NCBI GenBank assembly: GCA_011052255.1
Contig: DRJJ01000328.1
Coordinates: 1-6,667, forward strand
DNA from: Gammaproteobacteria bacterium
GTDB lineage: Bacteria > Pseudomonadota > Gammaproteobacteria > DRJJ01
Length of the DNA stretch: 6,667 nucleotides
Direction: 5' to 3'
Part shown: piece by piece, positions 1 through 5,381 of the stretch
Layout: each line of letters starts with the position of its first letter
How positions within the stretch are numbered: position 1 is the stretch's first letter
Notes under the pieces: generated by a model
The model's database searches: none
What the model was told of the DNA's origin: nothing
The model's input: the letters and a program-made list of their open reading frames with translations, nothing else
Program-made: the position numbers and the translations under genes

Positions 1-1271
1 CAGGTGCCTGTTTTGCTGAATTTGGTGCAAATGTTGTATGTATAGACAAGGACAAGTCTAAAATCGATTCATTGTTGTCAGGAGGTATCCCGATCTATGA
101 ACCGGGTCTGGACGAGTTGGTTAAAAGAAATGTAGAGGCAGGCCGACTGGGGTTTTCTACTGACCTCAGGGAAGCGGTGATTGAGGCTGACCTGATTTTT
201 ATTGCCGTTGGTACGCCGACCAGACGTGGTGATGGCCATGCAGATTTGCAATATGTCTATGCCGCAGCGGAAGAGGTTGCCGGCTACCTGAAAGGTTATA
301 CGGTCATAGTCGATAAATCGACCGTACCGGTCGGTACGGCCAGACAGGTTGCGCGGATAATCAGGAAAACCAGTCCTGATGCTGATTTTGACGTGGCATC
401 CAACCCTGAGTTCCTCAGGGAGGGATCTGCGATACCTGACTTCATGCGGCCGGACAGGGTTGTACTGGGTGTTGAGTCGGAACGAGCAGAAACCTTGCTG
501 CGTGAACTCTATCGCCCGCTTAATCTGATTGAAGCGCCAATCCATGTCACTGATCTTGAGAGTGCCGAGTTGATAAAATATGCATCCAATGCATTTCTGG
601 CTACCAAGATCAGTTTCATCAACGAGATATCCCGGTTGTGCGAAAAAGTTGGCGCCGACGTGCATTCAGTTGCCAAGGGTATGGGACTGGATGGCCGCAT
701 TGGTAAAAAGTTTTTACATGCCGGTCCTGGTTATGGCGGTTCCTGCTTTCCGAAAGACACTCTGGCGTTGATACGTATCGCTCAGGAACATGGCGCTTCC
801 TGCCGAATTGTGGAGTCAGTCGTTGAAGTTAACGCAGCACAAAAGGCCCTGATGGTGTCCAAGGTACGTGATGCACTGGGTGGTTCTGAGTCGGATAAAA
901 ACATCGCTGTTCTGGGTTTAACATTCAAGCCTGAAACCGATGATATGCGTGACTCTCCTTCTCTGGCTATACTTCCGGCGCTGTTAGACAAGGGCGCAAT
1001 CATTACAGCACATGACCCGCAAGGGGTAGAGGAGGCAAAACGGCTATTGCCCGAAGGTATGCAGTATTGTGATGACGTATATGAAACACTGGAAAATGCG
1101 GATGCAGTGATATTGATGACAGAATGGAACCAGTATCGTGGGCTGGATCTGGGCAAGGTAAAAGCGGGCATGAAGGGCAATGTTTTTGTTGATTTACGTA
1201 ATGTGTACGAAAAAGGACTAATGGAAAAGCATGGGCTGGAATATTATTGTGTAGGCCGGGAAGGTAAGTGA
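1..1271 (+). CDS. ugd: UDP-glucose 6-dehydrogenase, 5' end cut by the window
   Basis: Oxidises UDP-glucose to UDP-glucuronate in two NAD+-dependent steps in the cytoplasm, supplying uronic acid for extracellular or surface polysaccharide. The frame is already open at the window edge: the first visible residues (from position 3) read G-A-C-F-A-E-F-G. In this family these follow the N-terminal GxGYVGL nucleotide-binding loop, so only about 14 codons should be missing; a TTG at 72 is internal, not the start. Visible landmarks are V-G-T-P-T (207-221), S-T-V-P-V-G-T (318-338), N-P-E-F-L-R-E-G (402-425), the conserved Lys in L-I-K-Y-A-S-N-A-F (codon 576-578), and G-Y-G-G-S-C-F-P-K-D with the catalytic Cys at codon 744-746. 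The C-terminal UDP-binding domain carries L-T-F-K-P-E-T-D-D-M-R-D-S-P. The total would be about 436 residues, normal for the family. The stop overlaps the next start. GDP-mannose dehydrogenase is the related alternative, but the motifs and the epimerase neighbour favour UDP-glucose. Confidence 0.95.
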   Translation, partial: GACFAEFGANVVCIDKDKSKIDSLLSGGIPIYEPGLDELVKRNVEAGRLGFSTDLREAVIEADLIFIAVGTPTRRGDGHADLQYVYAAAEEVAGYLKGYTVIVDKSTVPVGTARQVARIIRKTSPDADFDVASNPEFLREGSAIPDFMRPDRVVLGVESERAETLLRELYRPLNLIEAPIHVTDLESAELIKYASNAFLATKISFINEISRLCEKVGADVHSVAKGMGLDGRIGKKFLHAGPGYGGSCFPKDTLALIRIAQEHGASCRIVESVVEVNAAQKALMVSKVRDALGGSESDKNIAVLGLTFKPETDDMRDSPSLAILPALLDKGAIITAHDPQGVEEAKRLLPEGMQYCDDVYETLENADAVILMTEWNQYRGLDLGKVKAGMKGNVFVDLRNVYEKGLMEKHGLEYYCVGREGK

Positions 1272-1273
1272 TG
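1259..1273 (+). promoter_or_regulatory. Shine-Dalgarno and TGATG stop/start overlap
   Basis: GGAAGG (1259-1264) sits six bases before the ATG at 1271. The dehydrogenase stop TGA (1269-1271) shares its last base with that ATG. This supports ATG 1271 over GTG 1268 as the epimerase start and suggests coupled translation of the two enzymes. Confidence 0.6.
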
Positions 1274-2278
1274 AAAATACTAGTAACAGGTGCTGCGGGT
1301 TTTATCGGTATGCATTTATCCGAAAGGCTTCTGGAAAGAGGTGATGAAGTTGTCGGTATCGATAATCTGAATGATTATTATGATGTCCAGTTGAAATATG
1401 ACCGATTAAAGAAGCTGGAAGGATATGACCGGTTCACCTTTATAAAGATGGAAATAGCCGATCGTGATGCGATGCAGACATTGTTTGAAGAGCAGGCCTT
1501 TGACAGGGTAATGAATCTGGCTGCTCAGGCGGGAGTACGCTATTCACTGATAAACCCACATGCCTATGTTGACAGTAACCTGATTGGTTTTGTAAATATT
1601 CTTGAAGGATGTCGCCATACAAAAGTTAAACATCTGGTATATGCAAGTAGCTCCAGTGTGTACGGTGCAAATACCAACATGCCATTCAGTGCTCACGACA
1701 GTGTTGATCATCCGGTCAGTTTATATGCGGCCACCAAGAAGTCTGCTGAATTAATGGCGCATACCTATAGTCATTTATATAACCTGCCAACAACGGGACT
1801 GCGCTTCTTTACAGTTTATGGCCCATGGGGGCGACCAGACATGTCACCATCGTTATTTGCAGGTGCCATTCTGAGAGGTGAGTCAATTGATGTATTTAAT
1901 GAAGGAAAAATGCAACGTGATTTTACCTATATCGATGATATCGTAGAAGGTGTGGTACGTGTCATTGATAAAGTGGCAGAATCTGATCCCGAATTTGACA
2001 CCAGCGCATCAGACCCATCATATAGCTATGCACCGTATCGTATTTATAATATAGGTAATAACGAACCGGTAGAATTGATGACTTTTATCGAAACCATTGA
2101 AGAAGCTATTGGTAAAAAGGCCCAAAAGAATATGATGGGTATGCAGAATGGTGATGTGGTGGCAACCTATGCCAATATAGATGAGCTAAATAATGCGGTT
2201 GGGTTCAGGCCATCTACTCAACTCAGTGAAGGCATACCGAAATTTATAAAATGGTATCGTGAGTACCATAAATTGTGA
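1271..2278 (+). CDS. UDP-glucuronate 4-epimerase (extended SDR family)
   Basis: Predicted to interconvert UDP-glucuronate and UDP-galacturonate using tightly bound NAD+, acting directly after the upstream dehydrogenase. It has 335 residues, the usual length. The N-terminal Rossmann loop G-A-A-G-F-I-G is at residues 7-13, followed by V-G-I-D-N-L-N-D-Y-Y-D (Asp31 at the end of strand 2). N-L-A-A-Q-A-G-V-R-Y-S lies at 82-92, A-S-S-S-S-V-Y-G at 125-132 and the catalytic Y-A-A-T-K at 152-156. R-F-F-T-V-Y-G-P-W-G-R-P-D-M at 178-191 is typical of the UDP-glucuronate 4-epimerase group within the family. The ATG at 1271 overlaps the upstream TGA as TGATG, and GGAAGG at 1259-1264 is well placed before it; a GTG at 1268 is possible but adds only one residue. 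The one-base overlap implies translational coupling. UDP-glucose 4-epimerase is the main alternative and is less likely given the motifs and the neighbour. Confidence 0.92.
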   Translation: MKILVTGAAGFIGMHLSERLLERGDEVVGIDNLNDYYDVQLKYDRLKKLEGYDRFTFIKMEIADRDAMQTLFEEQAFDRVMNLAAQAGVRYSLINPHAYVDSNLIGFVNILEGCRHTKVKHLVYASSSSVYGANTNMPFSAHDSVDHPVSLYAATKKSAELMAHTYSHLYNLPTTGLRFFTVYGPWGRPDMSPSLFAGAILRGESIDVFNEGKMQRDFTYIDDIVEGVVRVIDKVAESDPEFDTSASDPSYSYAPYRIYNIGNNEPVELMTFIETIEEAIGKKAQKNMMGMQNGDVVATYANIDELNNAVGFRPSTQLSEGIPKFIKWYREYHKL

Positions 2279-2305
2279 GTTGTACTGAGTTATCATATGC
2301 ATTCG

Positions 2306-2337
2306 TCGCTATATGTGGCGAGAACTTATAAATAAGT
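2306..2337. repeat. Two adjacent short dyads between convergent genes
   Basis: The 103-base gap between the convergent epimerase and glycosyltransferase genes holds two small inverted repeats. One is TCGCT / GGCGA (2306-2310 with 2317-2321, including one G-U pair, six-base loop). The other is ACTTAT-AA-ATAAGT (2324-2337). They might end transcription from one or both sides, but neither is G+C-rich and no clear T-run follows, so this is not a convincing intrinsic terminator. Confidence 0.25.
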
Positions 2338-2381
2338 AGGGTGGTGGCCTGGTCTCAATGTATTTATTTATGGCATAATGG

Positions 2382-3497
2382 TTATACAATTTTTTTAAGA
2401 TTGTTGCTGATCTTTGTCACCACACTTTCCCATGTGTAGTTGTCTACTATGTGCTGATATGCTTTTTGACCAACAGACTTTTTTAATTCATCGTTATTCA
2501 AAATAGTGCTGATTAGTCCGGCTATCTCTTGAGCGTTATTCGTATGGACCAGAAAACCATTTTCATTGTCATGAATCAATCCGGGAATATAGGGGTTGTC
2601 TGCGTGAGCGATACAAATACACTTGTTTGCCATGGCCTCGGTTATGGTCTGTAGTCCACCAAGCGGCCCGGGCTGGATAACGATAGTAGCCTTAAGGTAT
2701 AGCTCCAGTAATCTCTCGTAAGGTAATGACGATACTGAGTTAATTTGATCGTCATCATCTTTTTCAAGTTTTTTTCCCACGAGCATAAACTTGGCATGTG
2801 GGAGCTTATCTTTTACAAGCATGAATGCATCCAGGCTCAATTGTCCTTTTTGTCTTTCGAAATTAGAGCACACTGTTAATATGAGATTAGAGTCATTTTT
2901 ATCAAAATCAGGTAATGATTTCAGGTTTACGCCTGAGCCGACATTGATGATCTTGCTGTTATTCACGTGATAGTCGTTTATTAATGAATGATTTGTCGCA
3001 TCATTAAAGGTGAATATTCTATCGGCCATATCAAATGTTTTTTTGTGGAGATTATGTAGTGACTTAGACTCGTCAGAGTTATAGGTTTTTAGTACTTCGG
3101 GCGAGTACCTCTCATTCATTTTTAATGTTCGGTCTAGGTAGATGGCAAATGGAATTTTGGGTTTACTTTCAGGCGGAACAAGTAAGCTTGAGGTTTGGAA
3201 AATCACATTGTATTTCCCGGTTATTTTCCCTAGTTTTGTCTCGCAAACCTTCGTTCTTCTTTTGAAGGCTAAAGGACTCCTTCTGTATGCCCCTGACATG
3301 TCGTGGTAATTGAGTCTCCATTTCTCTCTATTGAATTTAAATGATTTAACTATAAGAAATAGTTCTCTGGCGTATGAGTGCTGATATGGATCTATGCGTT
3401 CTACATTATCCCAATGTTTTTTTAATTCAGTAAATATAGGATTATTGGTACCTGACTCACCATCAATATTAGTAACCAGTATCATTCTTTTTTTCAC
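2382..3497 (-). CDS. GT4-type (GT-B fold) glycosyltransferase
   Basis: A 371-residue protein likely to transfer a sugar from a nucleotide donor during polysaccharide or lipopolysaccharide synthesis; donor and acceptor cannot be read from the sequence. The N-terminal acceptor half is divergent. The C-terminal half is recognisable as Glycos_transf_1: hinge-like V-G-S-G-V-N (186-191), strand L-I-L-T-V-C-S-N-F-E-R-Q-K-G (205-218), F-M-L-V-G-K-K (237-243), Q-P-G-P-L-G-G-L-Q-T-I-T-E-A-M-A (275-290) and N-G-F-L-V (313-317). There is no signal peptide or membrane segment. The E-x7-E motif keeps its second Glu (287), but the first position (279) is Leu, and the usual Gly-Arg before the K-G is Ser-Asn. 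The GTG start is backed by GAGGA eight bases upstream (3506-3510 on the plus strand); an ATG four codons inside lacks such a site. The gene is visibly more A+T-rich than the upstream pair and points against it, suggesting separate acquisition. Confidence 0.8.
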   Translation of the reverse strand: MKKRMILVTNIDGESGTNNPIFTELKKHWDNVERIDPYQHSYARELFLIVKSFKFNREKWRLNYHDMSGAYRRSPLAFKRRTKVCETKLGKITGKYNVIFQTSSLLVPPESKPKIPFAIYLDRTLKMNERYSPEVLKTYNSDESKSLHNLHKKTFDMADRIFTFNDATNHSLINDYHVNNSKIINVGSGVNLKSLPDFDKNDSNLILTVCSNFERQKGQLSLDAFMLVKDKLPHAKFMLVGKKLEKDDDDQINSVSSLPYERLLELYLKATIVIQPGPLGGLQTITEAMANKCICIAHADNPYIPGLIHDNENGFLVHTNNAQEIAGLISTILNNDELKKSVGQKAYQHIVDNYTWESVVTKISNNLKKIV

Positions 3498-3510
3498 TAC
3501 TTAAGTCCTC
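3495..3510 (-). promoter_or_regulatory. Ribosome binding site fixing the GTG start of the glycosyltransferase
   Basis: Read on the minus strand, GAGGA (3506-3510) is followed by eight bases and then GTG (3497-3495). The next in-frame ATG lies four codons further in, too far from this site, so GTG is the better start. Confidence 0.55.
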
Positions 3511-3565
3511 AGGATATATTTCTTCTTTTATTTGTGTGTCGAGGTATGGTAGTCATGATCCGGTA

Positions 3566-3577
3566 ATCAAATTTGAT
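3566..3577. promoter_or_regulatory. 12-bp perfect palindrome upstream of the glycosyltransferase
   Basis: ATCAAATTTGAT is a perfect palindrome about 70 bases before the glycosyltransferase start and just downstream of a TATAAT on the same (minus) strand. CATGCATG (3581-3588) follows a few bases away. It could be an operator, but A+T-rich palindromes of this size also occur by chance. Confidence 0.25.
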
Positions 3578-3601
3578 GGACATGCATGCCTTATATGCTT
3601 A

Positions 3602-3607
3602 ATTATA
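3602..3607 (-). promoter_or_regulatory. Candidate -10 box for the glycosyltransferase
   Basis: On the minus strand this hexamer reads TATAAT, about 105 bases before the GTG start. No hexamer close to TTGACA lies at the expected distance on its upstream side, so it is a weak promoter candidate in an A+T-rich background. Confidence 0.25.
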
Positions 3608-3851
3608 TCGAAATAAAGTAAAAATTACTGCATTATTCTAATGTACCTGTTAAATGACTGAATAGAGATCATACTGATCAGCTTTATTCTCGGGACTTGT
3701 CCTGGTTAAGCTCATCTATCATGGCGGCACATCACCTGTCTGACACATGGAAAACTCATGAAATTGGCTTTAAAACATGAATAAACAGTAAAGATCCTTA
3801 AATTATCAGTATGGCTGATGCTGAGAGTGTCTAAAGTCTGGTGATCTCCTG

Positions 3852-3857
3852 TATAAT
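3852..3857 (+). promoter_or_regulatory. Candidate -10 box in the intergenic region, plus strand
   Basis: A perfect TATAAT preceded directly by TG, with no good -35 match 16-18 bases upstream. If used, transcription would start near 3864 and run through the dyad at 4069-4097 into the methyltransferase, giving a leader of nearly 290 bases. Confidence 0.25.
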
Positions 3858-4068
3858 ATTCGTGGACATTTGGCAAAAGGGATTTTATCCTTAGCGTTGT
3901 TTTTATCAGGTGGATTATTCAACAGGAAACCAGGTTGTCGTAATCAATGTGTGTTCTGTTATTTAGCATGGGTGACACAAACTTGTCTATTATGTTTGAA
4001 TAATTGGGTATTCCTCCGTTTTGCATTGCGATATGCCTGTCATAACATAAATTTAATTATGCTGAACA

Positions 4069-4097
4069 AAACATGAGTGATTCATAATCACATGTTT
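4069..4097. promoter_or_regulatory. Strong dyad 52 bases before the methyltransferase start
   Basis: AAACATG (4069-4075) pairs with CATGTTT (4091-4097). Inside, TGATT (4078-4082) pairs with AATCA (4086-4090) around a CAT centre; only AG (4076-4077) is unpaired. The result is 12 base pairs with a two-base bulge. No T-run follows, so an intrinsic terminator is unlikely on the plus strand. As DNA the inner TGATT-CAT-AATCA resembles a dimeric regulator site; as RNA it would be a leader hairpin. The function is inferred only. Confidence 0.4.
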
Positions 4098-4149
4098 GAT
4101 ATTGTAATAAACAGAGACAATGAATCAGGAAATAAAAAAGGGTGGTTAG

Positions 4150-4860
4150 ATGGAGGAGCATGACAAGAATTGTATCAACCATTTCAGTGGGAAGGGTGAG
4201 GAATGGGCTGCGTTGTATATGCGCCCACAGTTCAAAGACAGGCTGAATATATTTATACATAACCTTGAGTCCGTCTTGCCCTCACCAGCGAGGATACTGG
4301 ATTATGGTTGCGGAGCAGGTGTTATCTCTCTCGAGATGGCTAAAAACGGTTACAATGTTGTCGGGGCAGACGGGGCCCCTGGCATGATAGAGGCAGCAGA
4401 AACAGAACGTGTAAGACGAAATATTGATAACGTATCTTTTAATGTAGAGAGTAGCGGCGCAAAAGATTATCCGGATAATAGTTTTGACGCTATCGTATGT
4501 TCAAGTGTTATTGAGTATGTATCCGATGATAAACGGCTGTTGTCAGAGTTTATAAGAATAATACGACCTGGTGGGTGGCTACTGTTTTCAGTCCCGCATG
4601 ATATGAGTATGCCAGGTAGAATGGAGGATCTCCTTGTTAAAATGGGGGTTAGATCAAATGGGAATAATAGTGCAGATGTTACTTTTGCAAACCGCAGATA
4701 TAGTATTTCTGAGCTACGTGATTTTTTGATTAACAGGGGAATGGGTAACATAGATGTTAAATATTTTGAGTTTCCAGTATTGGGTGAGCTTGGTATTAGA
4801 TTATCACGCTTACGAATTTTCGGTCTCCTGTCGTTAGTTAAAGCAAAGAAACTACAATAA
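4150..4860 (+). CDS. Class I SAM-dependent methyltransferase
   Basis: A 236-residue cytoplasmic enzyme that transfers a methyl group from S-adenosylmethionine to an unidentified acceptor. SAM-binding motif I is I-L-D-Y-G-C-G-A-G (49-57). The acidic residue ending strand 2 is Asp74 in V-V-G-A-D-G-A-P-G-M-I. Motif II-like S-F-D-A-I-V-C-S-S-V-I-E-Y-V is at 111-124, and the post-motif segment F-I-R-I-I-R-P-G-G-W-L-L-F-S-V-P is at 134-149. This is the Methyltransf_11/25 pattern shared by UbiG-like, sugar and small-molecule methyltransferases; the roughly 90 C-terminal residues that would set the substrate are not diagnostic. The ATG is preceded by AGGGTGG (4139-4145), four bases away. GGAGGA just inside the gene precedes an out-of-frame ATG (4160) that opens only 28 codons. 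Glycan methylation is a guess from the polysaccharide genes nearby. No gene follows closely, so it is probably monocistronic. Confidence 0.85.
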   Translation: MEEHDKNCINHFSGKGEEWAALYMRPQFKDRLNIFIHNLESVLPSPARILDYGCGAGVISLEMAKNGYNVVGADGAPGMIEAAETERVRRNIDNVSFNVESSGAKDYPDNSFDAIVCSSVIEYVSDDKRLLSEFIRIIRPGGWLLFSVPHDMSMPGRMEDLLVKMGVRSNGNNSADVTFANRRYSISELRDFLINRGMGNIDVKYFEFPVLGELGIRLSRLRIFGLLSLVKAKKLQ

Positions 4861-5018
4861 TAAAAATATGCAGTAACTCAGGTATGACAGATTCAGGCTT
4901 AACAAATTATCTTTTGTACTTCGAAGAGTAACATCATAAATGAGAAGCGGGAAGAGGTGCGGTCAGATTATGCAGAATTACAGGGTCTACGCTTCCTCAG
5001 GGATGAATTGGATGAAAG
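4861..5018 (+). other. Stretch after the methyltransferase with an unidentified coding-like fragment
   Basis: No intact gene. A weak dyad ACAAA / TTTGT (4902-4906 with 4913-4917) lies here. One plus-strand frame is open from 4903 to a stop near 5107 without an ATG. Between about 4942 and 5030 it encodes a charged, helix-like run including E-K-R-E-E-V-R-S-D-Y-A-E-L-Q-G-L-R and F-L-R-D-E-L-D-E-S-N-Q-L-F-L. This looks more like real protein than random translation, but I recognise no family. It is not in the frame of the SulP fragment that follows, so the two are separate remnants or are joined by a frameshift. Confidence 0.3.
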
Positions 5019-5237
5019 CAATCAATTGTTTCTCGTGACAAGGCAATGGCTGCGCAAACCAGGCAACGACTGGATACAAATCAGGAGCTTTTTGGGCAGG
5101 GTTTAGCCAATATCACTGCAGGCATCTTTGATTCTTACCCTGTATCCGGTTCTTTTTCGCGTTCGGTGGTTAATATCAGCGCTGGTGCCAGAACCGGATT
5201 TGCGTTATGTCATTTGAGTATGCCATTGCGCAAGTAG
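5019..5237 (+). pseudogene. Fragment of a SulP-family anion permease gene
   Basis: One frame encodes an unmistakable internal piece of a SulP (sulfate permease/SLC26-type) transporter: K-A-M-A-A-Q-T-R-Q-R-L-D-T-N-Q-E-L-F-G-Q then G-L-A-N-I, followed by Y-P-V-S-G-S-F-S-R-S and N-I-S-A-G-A-R-T-G-F-A. This N-Q-E-L...G-S-F-S-R-S...G-A-R-T block is the family signature in the membrane domain. Resemblance begins near 5019, just after a TGA in the same frame at 5013-5015, and ends near 5204. The frame then drifts into unrelated residues and stops at TAG 5235-5237. Intact SulP proteins have roughly 500 or more residues with 10-14 membrane spans and a C-terminal STAS domain; here only about 60 residues survive, with no flanking membrane segments in any frame. 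An ATG at 5046 lies inside the conserved block and is not a credible start. Best read as a decayed, internally deleted remnant. Confidence 0.8.
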
Positions 5238-5255
5238 GAGAAGATGCTCTATAAT
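5226..5255 (+). promoter_or_regulatory. Candidate promoter for the solute-binding protein gene
   Basis: TTGCGC (5226-5231), 18 bases, then a perfect TATAAT (5250-5255). The -35 matches consensus at three of six positions. It overlaps the tail of the SulP remnant and would give a leader of about 115-120 bases carrying the inverted repeats at 5268-5299. Confidence 0.35.
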
Positions 5256-5267
5256 GGTGCTTCGCTG

Positions 5268-5299
5268 GATCTGGATAAATCGGTTCGCCGAACCAGATC
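5268..5299. repeat. Overlapping, mutually exclusive inverted repeats
   Basis: The outer arms GATCTGG (5268-5274) and CCAGATC (5293-5299) are perfect complements 18 bases apart. Inside, GGTTCG (5282-5287), C, CGAACC (5289-5294) is a second perfect inverted repeat sharing CC (5293-5294) with the outer right arm. RNA could form one hairpin or the other, but not both fully. No T-run follows on either strand. Confidence 0.45.
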
Positions 5300-5368
5300 A
5301 GAAAAGAACTAACCTGGATTGAATCGAATTATTCATCGTATTATGAGGTATGAGAATGATATTTATCT

Positions 5369-5381
5369 GGTGATTACGATG
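5369..5381 (+). promoter_or_regulatory. Ribosome binding site deciding the start of the solute-binding protein
   Basis: GGTGA (5369-5373), five bases, then ATG 5379. The earlier in-frame ATG (5343) has no purine-rich site before it and would add 12 residues ahead of the basic region of the signal peptide. Confidence 0.45.

Larger units (their letters stand above)
3498..4149. other. About 650-base A+T-rich intergenic stretch without a convincing gene
   Basis: This is the divergent gap between the glycosyltransferase (minus) and methyltransferase (plus) genes. All frames are broken into short pieces. The longest is a 68-codon TTG-started frame at 3870-4076, which I do not call as a gene. The stretch holds a palindrome (3566-3577), perfect TATAAT hexamers on each strand (3602-3607 minus, 3852-3857 plus), a small dyad ATCAG / CTGAT (3805-3809 with 3815-3819) and a strong dyad at 4069-4097. 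At this length it may contain remnants of a lost gene, but I recognise no family in it. Confidence 0.5.

Noticed and set aside
78..665. Long minus-strand open frame of 195 codons opposite the dehydrogenase
   Set aside because: It lies wholly opposite a clear dehydrogenase gene, shows no recognisable domain, and is explained as the antisense shadow of that gene.
782..1180. Minus-strand open frame of 132 codons
   Set aside because: It is antisense to the C-terminal domain of the dehydrogenase, with Ser/Pro-rich low-complexity translation typical of a shadow frame.
3667..3780. Short plus-strand frame around 3667-3780 with an internal ATG at 3721
   Set aside because: It has fewer than 40 codons, no ribosome site and no similarity I recognise, and is within chance length.
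4160..4246. Out-of-frame ATG after GGAGGA inside the methyltransferase start
   Set aside because: The spacing is about two bases, and the frame closes after 28 codons while the methyltransferase frame carries all conserved motifs.
4057..4260. Minus-strand open frame of 67 codons across the methyltransferase start
   Set aside because: It overlaps the methyltransferase N-terminus and the dyad, has no ribosome site, and is rich in Leu/Phe/Tyr as expected for A+T-rich antisense.
5244..5312. 22-codon frame starting ATG at 5244 after AGGAG, possible leader peptide of the solute-binding gene
   Set aside because: The TATAAT candidate promoter lies inside it, the ribosome-site spacing is only three bases, and the peptide has no attenuator-like residue bias.
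3498..5378. Possible insertion sequence or integrase remnants in the two long gaps
   Set aside because: I found no transposase motif, no terminal inverted repeats with target duplications and no tRNA-like attachment site; the only recognisable remnant is SulP.
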